The translations under genes were made by a program, and so were the position numbers. DNA of 39,227 bases from Bacillota bacterium (GTDB lineage Bacteria; Bacillota; Sulfobacillia; Sulfobacillales; JAIMBI01). The stretch covers positions 1 through 39,227 of the forward strand of contig JAJZWV010000037.1 in assembly GCA_021846505.1 (NCBI GenBank), written 5' to 3'. The notes below the pieces were generated by a model. The model was not told the DNA's origin and did no database searches. It was given only the letters and a program-made list of their open reading frames with translations. This document shows positions 1 to 7,442 of this stretch, in pieces (positions within the stretch are counted from its first letter, which is position 1; every line of letters begins with the position of its first letter).

Positions 1-286
<286 letters not shown>

Positions 287-561
287 ACGGCCTACGGCCG
301 CGCCACGGCACGGGGAGCTGCCCACTCAACACTGTGCGCGACCGCACCCCGACCCGGCGGCCCCCCGCCAGTCGCCGTCAGGGTTGCCGGGATCGTGTCC
401 GCCCGTTCGTTATGCCCGATCATGCGGGCACAGCTCCACTTGATGGGTCTTTGGCAGACCGGCATTTTGAGGAGTGTCCTTAGCTCTCTCCGCGCCCGCC
501 ACTCCTTTGCATACGCATGTTCTATTGTGTCCAGACACTGTCTCACAATCTCACGCCGCAC
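287..561. repeat. Direct repeat copy A (IS-derived, about 275 bp)
   Basis: This segment matches 1919-2184 in the same orientation. The core around 370-500, including the stretch ggtctttggcagaccggcat and the following bases, is nearly identical by eye, with a few substitutions and small indels. In both places the repeat lies on the 5' side (minus-strand sense) of ISKra4-like transposase fragments, so it is best read as the end of an insertion sequence present as two decayed copies. It ends 18 bases before the -35 box of the toxin-antitoxin operon. Confidence 0.85.
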
Positions 562-579
562 TCTAGAGCCCCGGTCCTG

Positions 580-608
580 TTGACACTGCGCATCACGTGG
601 GCTAATAT
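580..608 (+). promoter_or_regulatory. Promoter of the toxin-antitoxin operon
   Basis: A perfect -35 box TTGACA (580-585) is separated by exactly 17 bases from TAATAT (603-608), a good sigma-A -10 box. It lies 37 bases before the antitoxin start codon and just beyond the end of the IS-derived repeat. The AT-rich boxes stand out from the GC-rich background. Confidence 0.8.
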
Positions 609-618
609 GTTAGCTAAC
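609..618. promoter_or_regulatory. Palindromic operator candidate GTTAGCTAAC
   Basis: A perfect 10-base palindrome abuts the -10 box and would overlap the transcription start. Phd/YefM antitoxins commonly repress their own promoter through short palindromes at this position, so this is a natural candidate operator. Binding is inferred from position and symmetry only. Confidence 0.5.
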
Positions 619-645
619 TACTTCTCCGGGAGGCGGGCGTTCACG

Positions 646-879
646 ATGGCGGACATGGTGAACATGCACGAGGCCAAGACCCATTTGTCTGAGCTGGTGG
701 CTAGGGCGGCGGCCGGGGAGGACATCATAATTGCTCGGGACGGCAAGCCGGCCGCCAAGCTGGTGCCCATCACCGACGCACCGCGCCAGCCGGGCTTCTT
801 TAAGGGTCGGATTGTGGTGCAGCCGTCGTTTGACGATCCCCTGCCTGAAGAGTGGTTTGCCAAGTGGCCGAAGCAGTGA
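646..879 (+). CDS. Type II antitoxin, Phd/YefM family
   Basis: A 77-residue protein. The N-terminal half has the Phd/YefM pattern: MVNMHEAKTHLSELVARA, then a GEDIIIARDGKPAAKLVPI segment. This half forms the dimeric DNA-binding fold in the family. The C-terminal half (about residues 45-77) is the extended tail that would wrap around and neutralise the toxin. The ATG at 646 is chosen because the family begins close to the conserved AKTHLS motif; a GGGAGG lies about 12 bases upstream. The stop overlaps the next gene's GTG start (GTGA), giving translational coupling. A strong promoter and a palindrome sit just upstream, consistent with autorepression. Family assignment is secure; the partner toxin is assigned by adjacency. 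Confidence 0.9.
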   Translation: MADMVNMHEAKTHLSELVARAAAGEDIIIARDGKPAAKLVPITDAPRQPGFFKGRIVVQPSFDDPLPEEWFAKWPKQ

Positions 880-1262
880 AGCTGCTGCTCGACACGCACA
901 CGCTGCTGTGGTGGGCGCAAGACACCGATCGTCTGTCCGCGACCGCGCGCCGGGCGCTGATCAACCCGAGAAACCAGGTGGCGGTGAGCGTCGTGTCGGT
1001 GTGGGAGTTGGTCATCAAAGAGAGTCTGGGGCGCATTGCCATCGAAGGCGGTGCGCAGGCGCTGGCGGCGTCGATCATCGCAAGTCAGTTTGCGGAGATA
1101 CTGGATGTCACCTTGTCCGACGTCATGGAATGGGGCACCCTGCCGCCTGTCCACCGAGACCCTTTTGACCGCCTTCTGATTGCCCAGGCGGTAGGGCGCC
1201 GGTTGACCTTAGTGAGTTGCGACCGGGCGTTCACCGAGTATCCCGTCGGCCTGCTGTGGTAG
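876..1262 (+). CDS. PIN-domain toxin (VapC-like ribonuclease)
   Basis: A 128-residue PIN-domain protein, predicted to be an Mg-dependent RNA endonuclease toxin. It opens with KLLLDTHTLLWWAQ, which contains the first catalytic Asp. An acidic residue follows in SVVSVWELVIKE, and a further pair is in HRDPFDRLLIAQA. LTLVSCDRAF near the C terminus supplies the last conserved Asp. This PIN subgroup is the one typically paired with Phd/YefM-type antitoxins. The GTG at 876 is chosen because it overlaps the antitoxin stop and puts the beta-1 strand at the N terminus. The pair is intact although it lies between two decayed IS copies, which suggests it arrived with mobile DNA or stabilises the region. 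Confidence 0.9.
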   Translation: MKLLLDTHTLLWWAQDTDRLSATARRALINPRNQVAVSVVSVWELVIKESLGRIAIEGGAQALAASIIASQFAEILDVTLSDVMEWGTLPPVHRDPFDRLLIAQAVGRRLTLVSCDRAFTEYPVGLLW

Positions 1263-1359
1263 GATTGGGCTGAACTTGCGCCCGGCCCGGCTTGCGATCG
1301 CACGGGGCTGTGGCGTTTCTCCCTCCTACCCACCCCGCCGGCTTCATCAGAAGAGATCC

Positions 1360-1960
1360 TCAGGTGTGGCATGCTTTTGTGGGACAGAAAGTGGCGGCGG
1401 GACTCATGCGCCGCACCGCTGAGGGTGGGCGCCCAGAAGGCAGTCCACCGCGCGGATCGGGCCAGAGCCCGCAGGGGGCCATGACTGGTGCCCCGCCGCG
1501 GGGCCAGCGCATCCCACGTTGGCTAAGCCGAGGTGGGGCCAATGTGTTGCAGGCGCCTTCCACGCGGCCGGATCCAATGGGCAGGCCGCGCGGGATGTAC
1601 ATCGGGTGCTGCCTGCGGGTCTAGCGGCACGTGACATGCGCCGCTTCGCGCGCGACCACCGCCGGCACCGCGGGGGTGGGCGGCGCCAGGACCGCGCGCA
1701 CCGCGAGCAGCGGCGCGGGGCCCTCGGCCTTCAACGCGTGCAGCGTGGCGGTGCGCCACCTGCGGCGTCAGGCGATCCGTCGCCCTCCCCTCGCGTGGGC
1801 CAGCACGTCGGCGATCTGGTCGAAGGGCTGCTCCACCGCCAGGCGGCTGCCCCAGGCCGTCAGCGCGGGCGACAGGGTGGACGGCCCCAGCGCCCACCCT
1901 CCGCGGCCCACCGGACAGACGGCCAACGGCCGCGCCACCGCACGGGGAACTACCCACTCA
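1360..1960 (-). pseudogene. Degraded transposase remnant B (ISKra4-like)
   Basis: The minus strand carries broken pieces of one transposase. Near 1935-1790 it reads LAVCPVGRGGWALGPSTL, then a segment ending FDQIADVLAHARG, similar to the N-terminal zinc-ribbon and helical region of ISKra4 enzymes. Near 1590-1480, in another frame, comes LPIGSGRVEGACNTL followed by RGMRWPRGGAPVM. This matches the C-terminal family signature of the type PIGSG-x-VE-x-AC, then R-x-x-x-GMRW-x-x-x-GA. The catalytic middle is missing or scrambled by frameshifts and stops, so the element is dead. The bases between 1263 and 1360 hold no gene. Open minus-strand frames here are only fragments of this former gene. Confidence 0.65.
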
Positions 1961-2184
1961 ACACCGTGCGCGACCGGACCCCGACCCGGCGGCCCCGCCA
2001 GTCGCCGTCAGGGTTGCCCAGATCGTGTCCGCCCGTTCGTTACGCGCGATCATGCGGGCACAGCTCCTCTTGATGGGTCTTTGGCAGACCGGCATTTTGA
2101 GGAGTGTCCTTAGCTCTCTCTGCGCCCGCCACTCCTTTTCGTGCGCAGGTTCTATTGGATCCCAGACACAGTCTCACGCCGCAC
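1919..2184. repeat. Direct repeat copy B (IS-derived, about 266 bp)
   Basis: Second copy of the 287-561 repeat, in the same orientation. The shared part begins at the acggcc before a conserved acggccgcgcc and ends at cgccgcac. It again flanks ISKra4-like transposase fragments. Copy B stops about 20 bases before the -35 box of the tRNA-Pro gene, so the insertion boundary lies next to that gene. Confidence 0.85.
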
Positions 2185-2202
2185 CCGCCAGAGGGGCGGC
2201 CA

Positions 2203-2232
2203 TTGCCGACTTCCTCTCCGATGCGGTATAGT
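2203..2232 (+). promoter_or_regulatory. Promoter of tRNA-Pro
   Basis: TTGCCG (2203-2208) and TATAGT (2227-2232) are spaced by 18 bases, close to sigma-A consensus. The expected start point is a few bases before the mature tRNA 5' end at 2245. Confidence 0.7.
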
Positions 2233-2244
2233 AGACCGTGATAC

Positions 2245-2320
2245 CGGGCTGTGGCGCAGTAGGTAGCGCGCTACCTTGGGGTGGTAGAGGTCGTGGGTTC
2301 GAATCCCGCCAGTCCGACCA
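2245..2320 (+). tRNA. tRNA-Pro, anticodon GGG
   Basis: A complete 76-base cloverleaf. The acceptor stem CGGGCTG pairs with CAGTCCG (one G-U). The D arm is GCGC/GCGC, and the anticodon stem CTACC/GGTAG encloses the loop TTGGGGT. The T arm is GTGGG-TTCGAAT-CCCGC. The anticodon GGG reads CCC and CCU proline codons, and CCA is encoded at 2318-2320. It has its own promoter upstream and a strong terminator 5 bases downstream, so it is a single-gene unit. Confidence 0.96.
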
Positions 2321-2324
2321 ATTG

Positions 2325-2352
2325 GCTCCCGGCGAAGCGCCGGGAGCTTTTT
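2325..2352 (+). terminator. Rho-independent terminator after tRNA-Pro
   Basis: A perfect 9-bp stem GCTCCCGGC/GCCGGGAGC with the loop GAAGC is followed directly by TTTTT (2348-2352). This is the clearest intrinsic terminator in the window. Confidence 0.9.
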
Positions 2353-2377
2353 ATCGCTCGCGGACAGGCTAGCCGCA

Positions 2378-3190
2378 ATGAGCACGATGAGCATGACGAA
2401 CAGGCGGCACCGGCGCTCCGCGGCCAAGGCGGGCGCGGGCGCCGCCATCTGGCGGGATCAGGTGCGCGTGGGGCCCGACGAGCCGGCGCCGCCCGCCGGG
2501 TGGGCGCACGCGATCCTCGCCCTGTGGGCGGGCCCAGCGGCGGGCGAGTCGGTGATGGTCGCCTGGAGGGGCGCGCACGTCGTGAGCTGGCGGCCGCCGC
2601 AGCACCACTGGGCGCCGACCCGCGCGCACGCCGGAATGGGGGCGCACCGGCTGGCGGCGCGCCTGCTCCACTCCGTGCTGGATGAGCGCGACCGGCTCCT
2701 GGCGGAGTGGGATAAGGAAGAAGCCGCACTGGAGTCGCTCTTGGCGGCAGAGCCGCCCGAGAGCGTGCGCGACCGAGCCTTGGCACTGCGGCACCGTCTG
2801 CTGGCGGCACGGCGTGGCCTCGATTTGGAGCGCCGGACCGTTAGCCGGCGCTGGACGGAGGCGGGTGAGCACGCCGACCCGCTGGAGGTGGCATGCTGGG
2901 AGCGGGTGAGCGCGCAGCAGCAGCGCCTCGACAGTGCCCGCGAGCTGGTGGGCGGCGTCCTGGATGCTTATTTTTCCGGGGTCAGCGCCCGGCTCAACGA
3001 AATCGTCAAAACCCTCACCGCGGTGACGACCGTGATGCTGCCGGCCTCGCTGGTGGCCGCGCTGTACGGCATGAACTTTCGCTACCTCCCCGGCGCAGAG
3101 GCCCCGTATGGCTTTTGGATGGTGGTCGGCACCGTTGCCGCGCTGGCCGCGACGTTGCTCGCGATTTTTCGTCGGCGTGGCTGGATTTAG
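2378..3190 (+). CDS. CorA-like divalent cation transporter
   Basis: A 270-residue inner-membrane protein of the CorA Mg2+/Co2+ channel family. The first ~65 residues form a short soluble part. A long charged helical region (about 90-205) corresponds to the CorA stalk helix. Two transmembrane segments follow at the C terminus, near residues 208-230 and 243-263. The first ends in the family signature YGMNF, the selectivity-filter GMN. The periplasmic loop PGAEAPYGFW matches the usual acidic loop. It is shorter than standard CorA (about 310-370 residues) because the N-terminal alpha/beta domain is reduced. The gene starts only 26 bases after the tRNA terminator, so its promoter is unclear, and the ATG at 2378 has a weak ribosome site. 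ATGs at 2387 and 2396 are alternatives. The substrate is inferred from the family. Confidence 0.82.
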   Translation: MSTMSMTNRRHRRSAAKAGAGAAIWRDQVRVGPDEPAPPAGWAHAILALWAGPAAGESVMVAWRGAHVVSWRPPQHHWAPTRAHAGMGAHRLAARLLHSVLDERDRLLAEWDKEEAALESLLAAEPPESVRDRALALRHRLLAARRGLDLERRTVSRRWTEAGEHADPLEVACWERVSAQQQRLDSARELVGGVLDAYFSGVSARLNEIVKTLTAVTTVMLPASLVAALYGMNFRYLPGAEAPYGFWMVVGTVAALAATLLAIFRRRGWI

Positions 3191-3328
3191 GGCCAGAACC
3201 GTCGGGCAGGTCGCGCGGCCGGTGGCGCCGGTGCGCCACGGTGCCTGCAATGGTCGTATGATGATCGCAGGTGCGCCCGGCGGGCGGACCGCTCTGCCGG
3301 CGCCACGACTCAATGAGGGAGGGACCAC

Positions 3329-4600
3329 GTGCAAGATCCGCAGGCAGCGCCGGATTGGCTGGATCGGTTTGGCGCCACGATGAACCCAGGGTTGGCGCGG
3401 GTGCTTCGATTTATGGGTTTGGATGAAGTCGAGGTCACGGGGTCGGGCGCCGAGCTGATTGACCACGCCGGGCGCCGCTTCTTGGACTGCTCGGGGGGAT
3501 ACGGGGTTTTTCTGCACGGCTATCGCCACCCTCGGCTGGTGGAGGCGGCCAGGCGCCAGTTGGACCAGCTGGCCATGTCTTCGCGAGTGCTTTTGAATCC
3601 CCGCACCATTGAGCTGGCGGAGCTGCTGGCCGAGGTGGCGCCCGGGGATTTGCAGTACAGCTTCTTCACCAACAGCGGCACGGAATCGGTGGAGGCCGCC
3701 TTGAAGTTCGCGCGGGCCGCCACCGGGCGCAGCCGGTTCATCAGCACATGGGGCGCCTTCCACGGCAAATCCATGGGCGCCCTGGCGGTTTCGGGGCGCG
3801 CCCTCTACCAGGATCCGTTTCGGCCGCTCATCGGGGACGTCACACATGTGGCCTACGGATCGCTTGAGGAGCTGGCGTCCACTTTAGCGGACGACGTGGC
3901 AGCCGTGATTTTAGAGCCGATTCAAGGGGAAGGCGGGGTCATTGTCCCGCCTCCCGGATATCTGGCGGGGGCTCGGCGGCTGACCGAACAGCATGGCGCG
4001 CTGCTGATTGCCGATGAGGTGCAGACCGGGCTCGGCCGAACCGGCGATTTGTTTGCCGTGAATCACGAGCACGTGGTGCCGGACTTGCTGTGCCTGTCCA
4101 AGGCGCTGTCAGGCGGCATCGTCCCGGTGGGCGCCGTGATTGGGCGGCCGGGCGTATGGGAGTTTTTCAGCGAGGCGCCGCTGATTCACACGTCCACGTT
4201 TGGCGGCAACCCGCTGGCCACGGCGGTCGCAGCGGAAGCGATTCGGGTGGTGCGGGAGGAAGACTTGGTGGGGCAGGCGCGCGCCAAGGGGGCTTGGCTC
4301 CTTCCCGCGCTGCAGGAGGTGGCGCGCCGGTATCCTACCGTGTTGCGCGAGGTGCGCGGCCGCGGCCTCATGATTGGCATGGAAACCGCCACTGCCGGCG
4401 TCGGCGGTGCCTTAATGAGCGAGCTGTTTCATCGGGGTGTGGTGGCGGTCTATACGTATAACAACGAGCGCGTGCTGCGGCTGCTGCCGCCACTGGTCAT
4501 TCGCCCCGATCAGCTGGAGCAGGTGGTGGAGCGGCTGGACCAGGCCGCCCGGGCCGTGGCGGCAATGCACCTCGAGGAGGTGGGCCATGCCGCGCGTTGA
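3329..4600 (+). CDS. Class III PLP aminotransferase, putrescine/acetylornithine type
   Basis: A 423-residue fold-type I class III aminotransferase. FFTNSGTESVEAALKFAR binds the PLP phosphate. ILEPIQGEGGV and LLIADEVQTGLGRTG hold the PLP-ring Asp. LSKALSGG carries the Schiff-base Lys, and STFGGNPLA closes the site. The wording of these motifs is closest to putrescine aminotransferase (PatA/YgjG), which moves the amino group of putrescine to 2-oxoglutarate. Acetylornithine and 4-aminobutyrate transaminases share the fold and cannot be excluded. The GTG at 3329 is chosen for the GAGGGAGG just upstream. The 3' end overlaps the SRPBCC gene by 14 bases. Its place just before speD supports a polyamine role, as inference. 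Confidence 0.8.
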   Translation: MQDPQAAPDWLDRFGATMNPGLARVLRFMGLDEVEVTGSGAELIDHAGRRFLDCSGGYGVFLHGYRHPRLVEAARRQLDQLAMSSRVLLNPRTIELAELLAEVAPGDLQYSFFTNSGTESVEAALKFARAATGRSRFISTWGAFHGKSMGALAVSGRALYQDPFRPLIGDVTHVAYGSLEELASTLADDVAAVILEPIQGEGGVIVPPPGYLAGARRLTEQHGALLIADEVQTGLGRTGDLFAVNHEHVVPDLLCLSKALSGGIVPVGAVIGRPGVWEFFSEAPLIHTSTFGGNPLATAVAAEAIRVVREEDLVGQARAKGAWLLPALQEVARRYPTVLREVRGRGLMIGMETATAGVGGALMSELFHRGVVAVYTYNNERVLRLLPPLVIRPDQLEQVVERLDQAARAVAAMHLEEVGHAAR

Positions 4601-5030
4601 GGTGGAAACCCTGGTGCAGGCATCGGCCGCAGACGTTTACGCGGCACTGTCCGACATGGAGCGCTTCCCGGACCACATGGCCGACATCCAGTCAGTGACG
4701 GTGGTCGAGCGCGGAGCTGGCTATACCGTGACCGATTGGGTGGCGAAGCTCCGCGGCGTGACGGTGCGGTGGCGGGAGCGGGACGAGTTTCTACCGGGGC
4801 GGATTCAATACGAGCAAATCGCCGGCGACTTGAAAAAGTTTGCCGGCGAGTGGCGGATTGAAGCCGTGGGCCCTGACGTGGTGCGGGTGAGCCTGGTCAC
4901 CGAGTTTGAGTTTGGTGTGCCGATGCTGGCGGCACTGCTGAACCCCATCGGGGCGTATGTTTTGCGAGACAATGCGCGGTCGATGCTTGCCGCGGTGGGG
5001 GCGCTGGTGGACGCTGGGGCTTCGGGGTGA
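4587..5030 (+). CDS. SRPBCC / START-like ligand-binding protein
   Basis: A 147-residue single-domain protein of the SRPBCC superfamily (polyketide cyclase/COQ10-like). It opens with VEVETLVQASAADVYAALSD, then MERFPDHMADIQSVTVVE, the usual first strand, helices and strand of this helix-grip fold. It ends in a long C-terminal helix (IGAYVLRDNARSMLAAVGAL). Such proteins bind hydrophobic ligands such as quinones, polyketides or lipids; no specific ligand can be read here. The ATG at 4587 follows GAGGAGG and lies inside the end of the aminotransferase gene, so the two are coupled. The stop overlaps a GTG that could start the next frame. Confidence 0.8.
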   Translation: MPRVEVETLVQASAADVYAALSDMERFPDHMADIQSVTVVERGAGYTVTDWVAKLRGVTVRWRERDEFLPGRIQYEQIAGDLKKFAGEWRIEAVGPDVVRVSLVTEFEFGVPMLAALLNPIGAYVLRDNARSMLAAVGALVDAGASG

Positions 5031-5488
5031 GCCGGATGCGGCTCGCGGGGGTGCTGGGGCCAGGTCCTGAGATGGCGGGCGCTCTGGCAACAGCACAGGA
5101 GCATCTGGAGTCGGAGGGGTTCGAGGTGCAGGGGGCTGCCGGATGGGCCGCGCCGGCCGCTAGGGGCTCGTGCCCGCGGGGGGTCATCCCGTGGGCCGAC
5201 GTGGAGGTGGCGTGGGGCTGGGAGCGTTTGGGCGCCGTGGCGCCCCAGCCGGTGACGGCGTCGGTGCGGCGAGGCGACCCCCGCGTCCCCTCGCGCGCCG
5301 GTGGGAATATGCATGGGGGGTGGCGCGGCCGAGTGGCGCACCGCCACCGGCCCCCGGGGGCCGCTGCGGATGGTGCAGGCGTTTTGGCAGAAGCGATGGC
5401 GGTGCGCACCGGGCGATGCCCGCTCTGCCCCCCGCCCGAGAAGGCGCCGCTATTTGCGGCTGAGGCACGAGCGACCGAGAAAACATGA
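5027..5488 (+). CDS. Hypothetical ORF, possibly a decayed gene
   Basis: An open frame of 153 codons starts with a GTG that overlaps the stop of the SRPBCC gene (GTGA), which argues for a real start. The first ~35 residues (RLAGVLGPGPEMAGALATA and following) look like ordinary protein. After about residue 45 the composition drifts toward Gly/Ala/Arg/Pro. Other frames then look as plausible, for example one near 5345-5480 reading GPLRMVQAFWQKRWR and ending in an Arg-rich tail. This pattern suggests one or more frameshifts in a former gene. I recognise no family. A weak hairpin (CCGCC/GGCGG at 5495-5507) follows, before the speD promoter. Confidence 0.3.
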   Translation: MSRMRLAGVLGPGPEMAGALATAQEHLESEGFEVQGAAGWAAPAARGSCPRGVIPWADVEVAWGWERLGAVAPQPVTASVRRGDPRVPSRAGGNMHGGWRGRVAHRHRPPGAAADGAGVLAEAMAVRTGRCPLCPPPEKAPLFAAEARATEKT

Positions 5489-5567
5489 TTCCGACCGCCC
5501 TAGGCGGAGATTTTGGGCGGATCTCGCACCGCAGGCAGACGCCAGTCGAAATTACCGCGATATTTTG

Positions 5568-5595
5568 TTGACAGTCCATATCGGTTTGGTAGAAT
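5568..5595 (+). promoter_or_regulatory. Promoter of speD
   Basis: A perfect -35 TTGACA (5568-5573) and a near-consensus -10 TAGAAT (5590-5595) are separated by 16 bases. Transcription would begin near 5602, leaving a leader of about 80 bases before the speD start. This marks speD as the head of a transcription unit that can continue through ndk and the phosphodiesterase gene. Confidence 0.75.
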
Positions 5596-5683
5596 GAGCA
5601 TGGCCGTCGGGCCGGTGACGCGCATGCACTGGCGACACGACGCCATTTCCTATGAAACGGGGCAAAAGGGGGTTGGGAATGCG

Positions 5684-6061
5684 ATGAACGCGTTGGGACG
5701 GCACATCCTGGCGGAAGTCCACGGCTGCCAGGCGCGGGTGTTGAATGACATCGCCATGGTGGAGGACATCATGGTGAAAGCGGCCTTGCACGCTGGCGCG
5801 GAAGTTCGCGAGGTGGCCTTTCACAAGTTCAGCCCGCAAGGGGTGAGCGGTGTGGTGGTAATCTCGGAGTCGCATTTGGCCATCCATACCTGGCCCGAGC
5901 ACGGATACGCCGCTGTCGATGTGTTTACCTGTGGCGACAGCGTCGATCCCTGGCAGGCGTGCCGCTTCATTGTGGAGCGCTTTGGGGCCGCGCACTTTAC
6001 CGCGTCAGAAACCTTGCGTGGGGTGCTGGTGAGCAAGGATGCCGAGCGCGCCGCCGTTTAG
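5684..6061 (+). CDS. speD: S-adenosylmethionine decarboxylase proenzyme, prokaryotic type
   Basis: A 125-residue SpeD of the short bacterial class 1b type (about 125 residues in Bacillus and Thermotoga). It decarboxylates SAM to provide the aminopropyl donor for spermidine synthesis. [12 protein letters not shown] at the N terminus is typical. [20 protein letters not shown] contains the self-processing site: cleavage between Glu and Ser turns the Ser into the pyruvoyl cofactor. The downstream His and the Cys in [11 protein letters not shown] are the conserved processing and catalytic residues. The ATG at 5684 is chosen because homologs begin M-x-x-x-GRH and an AGGGGG lies upstream; ATGs nearer the promoter would add an unrelated leader. 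No spermidine synthase gene (speE) is present in the window. Confidence 0.95.
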   Translation: MNALGRHILAEVHGCQARVLNDIAMVEDIMVKAALHAGAEVREVAFHKFSPQGVSGVVVISESHLAIHTWPEHGYAAVDVFTCGDSVDPWQACRFIVERFGAAHFTASETLRGVLVSKDAERAAV

Positions 6062-6112
6062 ACCGCATGCGGCCGCCGCGATTCATGCGATTCAATCCGA
6101 GCTGCTGGGGGA

Positions 6113-6559
6113 ATGCCCGTGTCGCGAACATTTGTGATGGTCAAGCCTGACGGCGTGCGCCGGGGTTTGGTGGGTGCCATCGTGGGCCGCCTGGAGGCGA
6201 AGGGCTTATGTCTTAGGGCCATGAAGTTGGTGTCGGTCTCTTCCGCGATGGCGGCGCGCCACTACGAGGAGCATCGGGGGAAGCCGTATTACCCGGAGCT
6301 CGTCCAGTTCATCACCGCCGGGCCGGCGCTCGCCATGGTGTGGGAGGGCCGCGAAGCCGTAGCGGTGGTGCGCGCTCTCATGGGCGCGACGGACCCCGCC
6401 AAAGCTGCCCCCGGGACCATTCGCGGCGATTGGGCCCTGTCGATTACGGAGAACCTGGTGCACGGCTCTGACGGCGAAGAATCGGCTCGCCGCGAAATGG
6501 AAATTTATTTCTCCCCTGCCGAGCTGTCCGCCGGGCCAGGGTCGACCGCTAGCGCCTAG
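6113..6559 (+). CDS. ndk: Nucleoside diphosphate kinase
   Basis: A 148-residue NDK that transfers the gamma-phosphate of ATP to nucleoside diphosphates through a phosphohistidine. RTFVMVKPDGVRRGLVG is the family N terminus. HRGKPYYPELVQFITAGP and MGATDPAKAAPGTIRGDW are the nucleotide-binding segments. The active-site His sits in ENLVHGSD. The C-terminal 12 or so residues (SAGPGSTASA) extend past the usual end. The ATG at 6113 follows GGGGGA by a short spacer. It lies 51 bases after speD and 6 bases before the phosphodiesterase gene, so it probably shares their transcript. Confidence 0.95.
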   Translation: MPVSRTFVMVKPDGVRRGLVGAIVGRLEAKGLCLRAMKLVSVSSAMAARHYEEHRGKPYYPELVQFITAGPALAMVWEGREAVAVVRALMGATDPAKAAPGTIRGDWALSITENLVHGSDGEESARREMEIYFSPAELSAGPGSTASA

Positions 6560-6565
6560 CGGCCG

Positions 6566-7363
6566 GTGTGGGCCTGGTCTTCTCCATGGGTCTGGGTAAT
6601 CGTGGCGGCAGCCGTGACTGCCGCCTATGCTGTAGGGGTGGAGCCGTTTTGGATCCGCCCCGTGCAGTATCGTGTGTGGCACCCTAGCTGGCCGGCCGAA
6701 TTGGCTGGCTTTACGATTGTCCAGCTGTCGGATCTGCATGGGCGCGTGCAGGTGTTTCGGATGGCTCCGGTCCAGCAGTGGCTGGCCGAGGCGGACCTGA
6801 TTGCGATTACCGGGGACCTCTACAGCCCGATGCGGCCGCGCCGGCGGCTGGCTGCGGAGCTCGGCCGGCTGCCGGCGGCGCGCACCCGGTATGTGTCGGG
6901 CAATCACGACTATCGGAGGGGCGTGCTCCACATGGGCCCGTGGGCGCCGCCGCCGGCGGTGCTGCTGGACAATCGCGTGGAGCGGTACACCAGCCCCGCG
7001 GGCCGCCGCCTGCTGCTGGGCGGCGTGGCGGACTTGGGGCGCGGCCGCCCAGAGTGGGCCCAGGTGCCCGACGGCGAGCCGGCCGTGCTGCTGAGCCATC
7101 GGCCCGATGCCATCCTGGCCCCCGGCGCGGCGCCCTATGGGCTAGTGCTGGCCGGCCACACTCACGGGGGGCAGGTGGCACTGCCGTGGCTCGGGCCGAT
7201 CCTGCGGCACAGCCGACTGGCGCGGGGCGAAACCGCGGGCTTGGTCCCCTGGCACGACGGCCGCACGCTGGTCGTGTCTCGCGGGCTGGGAACCTCCGAG
7301 CTGCCGGTCCGGCTTTTCTCGCGCCCGGAGGTGGTGCAGATTGTGCTGAGCCCGGCGGAGTAG
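6566..7363 (+). CDS. Metallophosphoesterase, YkuE-like, membrane anchored
   Basis: A 265-residue calcineurin-like phosphoesterase. An N-terminal hydrophobic segment (about residues 5-22) is a likely signal anchor placing the enzyme outside the membrane. The metal-binding motifs follow in order: QLSDLHG, AITGDLY, SGNHDYR, LLSHRPD and LAGHTHGGQ. The arrangement matches the YkuE/YaeI group of phosphodiesterases. In this group, lipid-linked or cell-wall phosphate substrates have been proposed. The GTG start at 6566 is 6 bases after ndk, implying co-transcription. The exact substrate is unknown. Confidence 0.85.
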   Translation: MWAWSSPWVWVIVAAAVTAAYAVGVEPFWIRPVQYRVWHPSWPAELAGFTIVQLSDLHGRVQVFRMAPVQQWLAEADLIAITGDLYSPMRPRRRLAAELGRLPAARTRYVSGNHDYRRGVLHMGPWAPPPAVLLDNRVERYTSPAGRRLLLGGVADLGRGRPEWAQVPDGEPAVLLSHRPDAILAPGAAPYGLVLAGHTHGGQVALPWLGPILRHSRLARGETAGLVPWHDGRTLVVSRGLGTSELPVRLFSRPEVVQIVLSPAE

Positions 7364-7442
7364 CAGGGTGCTGCGGCGCTTCCCGGCCAATCGGTTAAAA
7401 TGAGCCCGTAGTCCCCAGGCGTCCAAAGGAGGAGTGCCAGGC

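Noticed and set aside
1263-1918. Plus-strand open frames of 110 to 184 codons
   Set aside because: They are opposite the degraded transposase pieces and show no protein family pattern.
2369-3847. Long minus-strand open frame of 492 codons
   Set aside because: It runs opposite the CorA-like and aminotransferase genes, has no family motifs and is rich in Arg/Pro/His. This is the usual shadow of high-GC genes.
6206-7099. Minus-strand open frame of 297 codons opposite ndk and the phosphoesterase
   Set aside because: Biased composition and no motifs. The + strand genes here have clear catalytic motifs.
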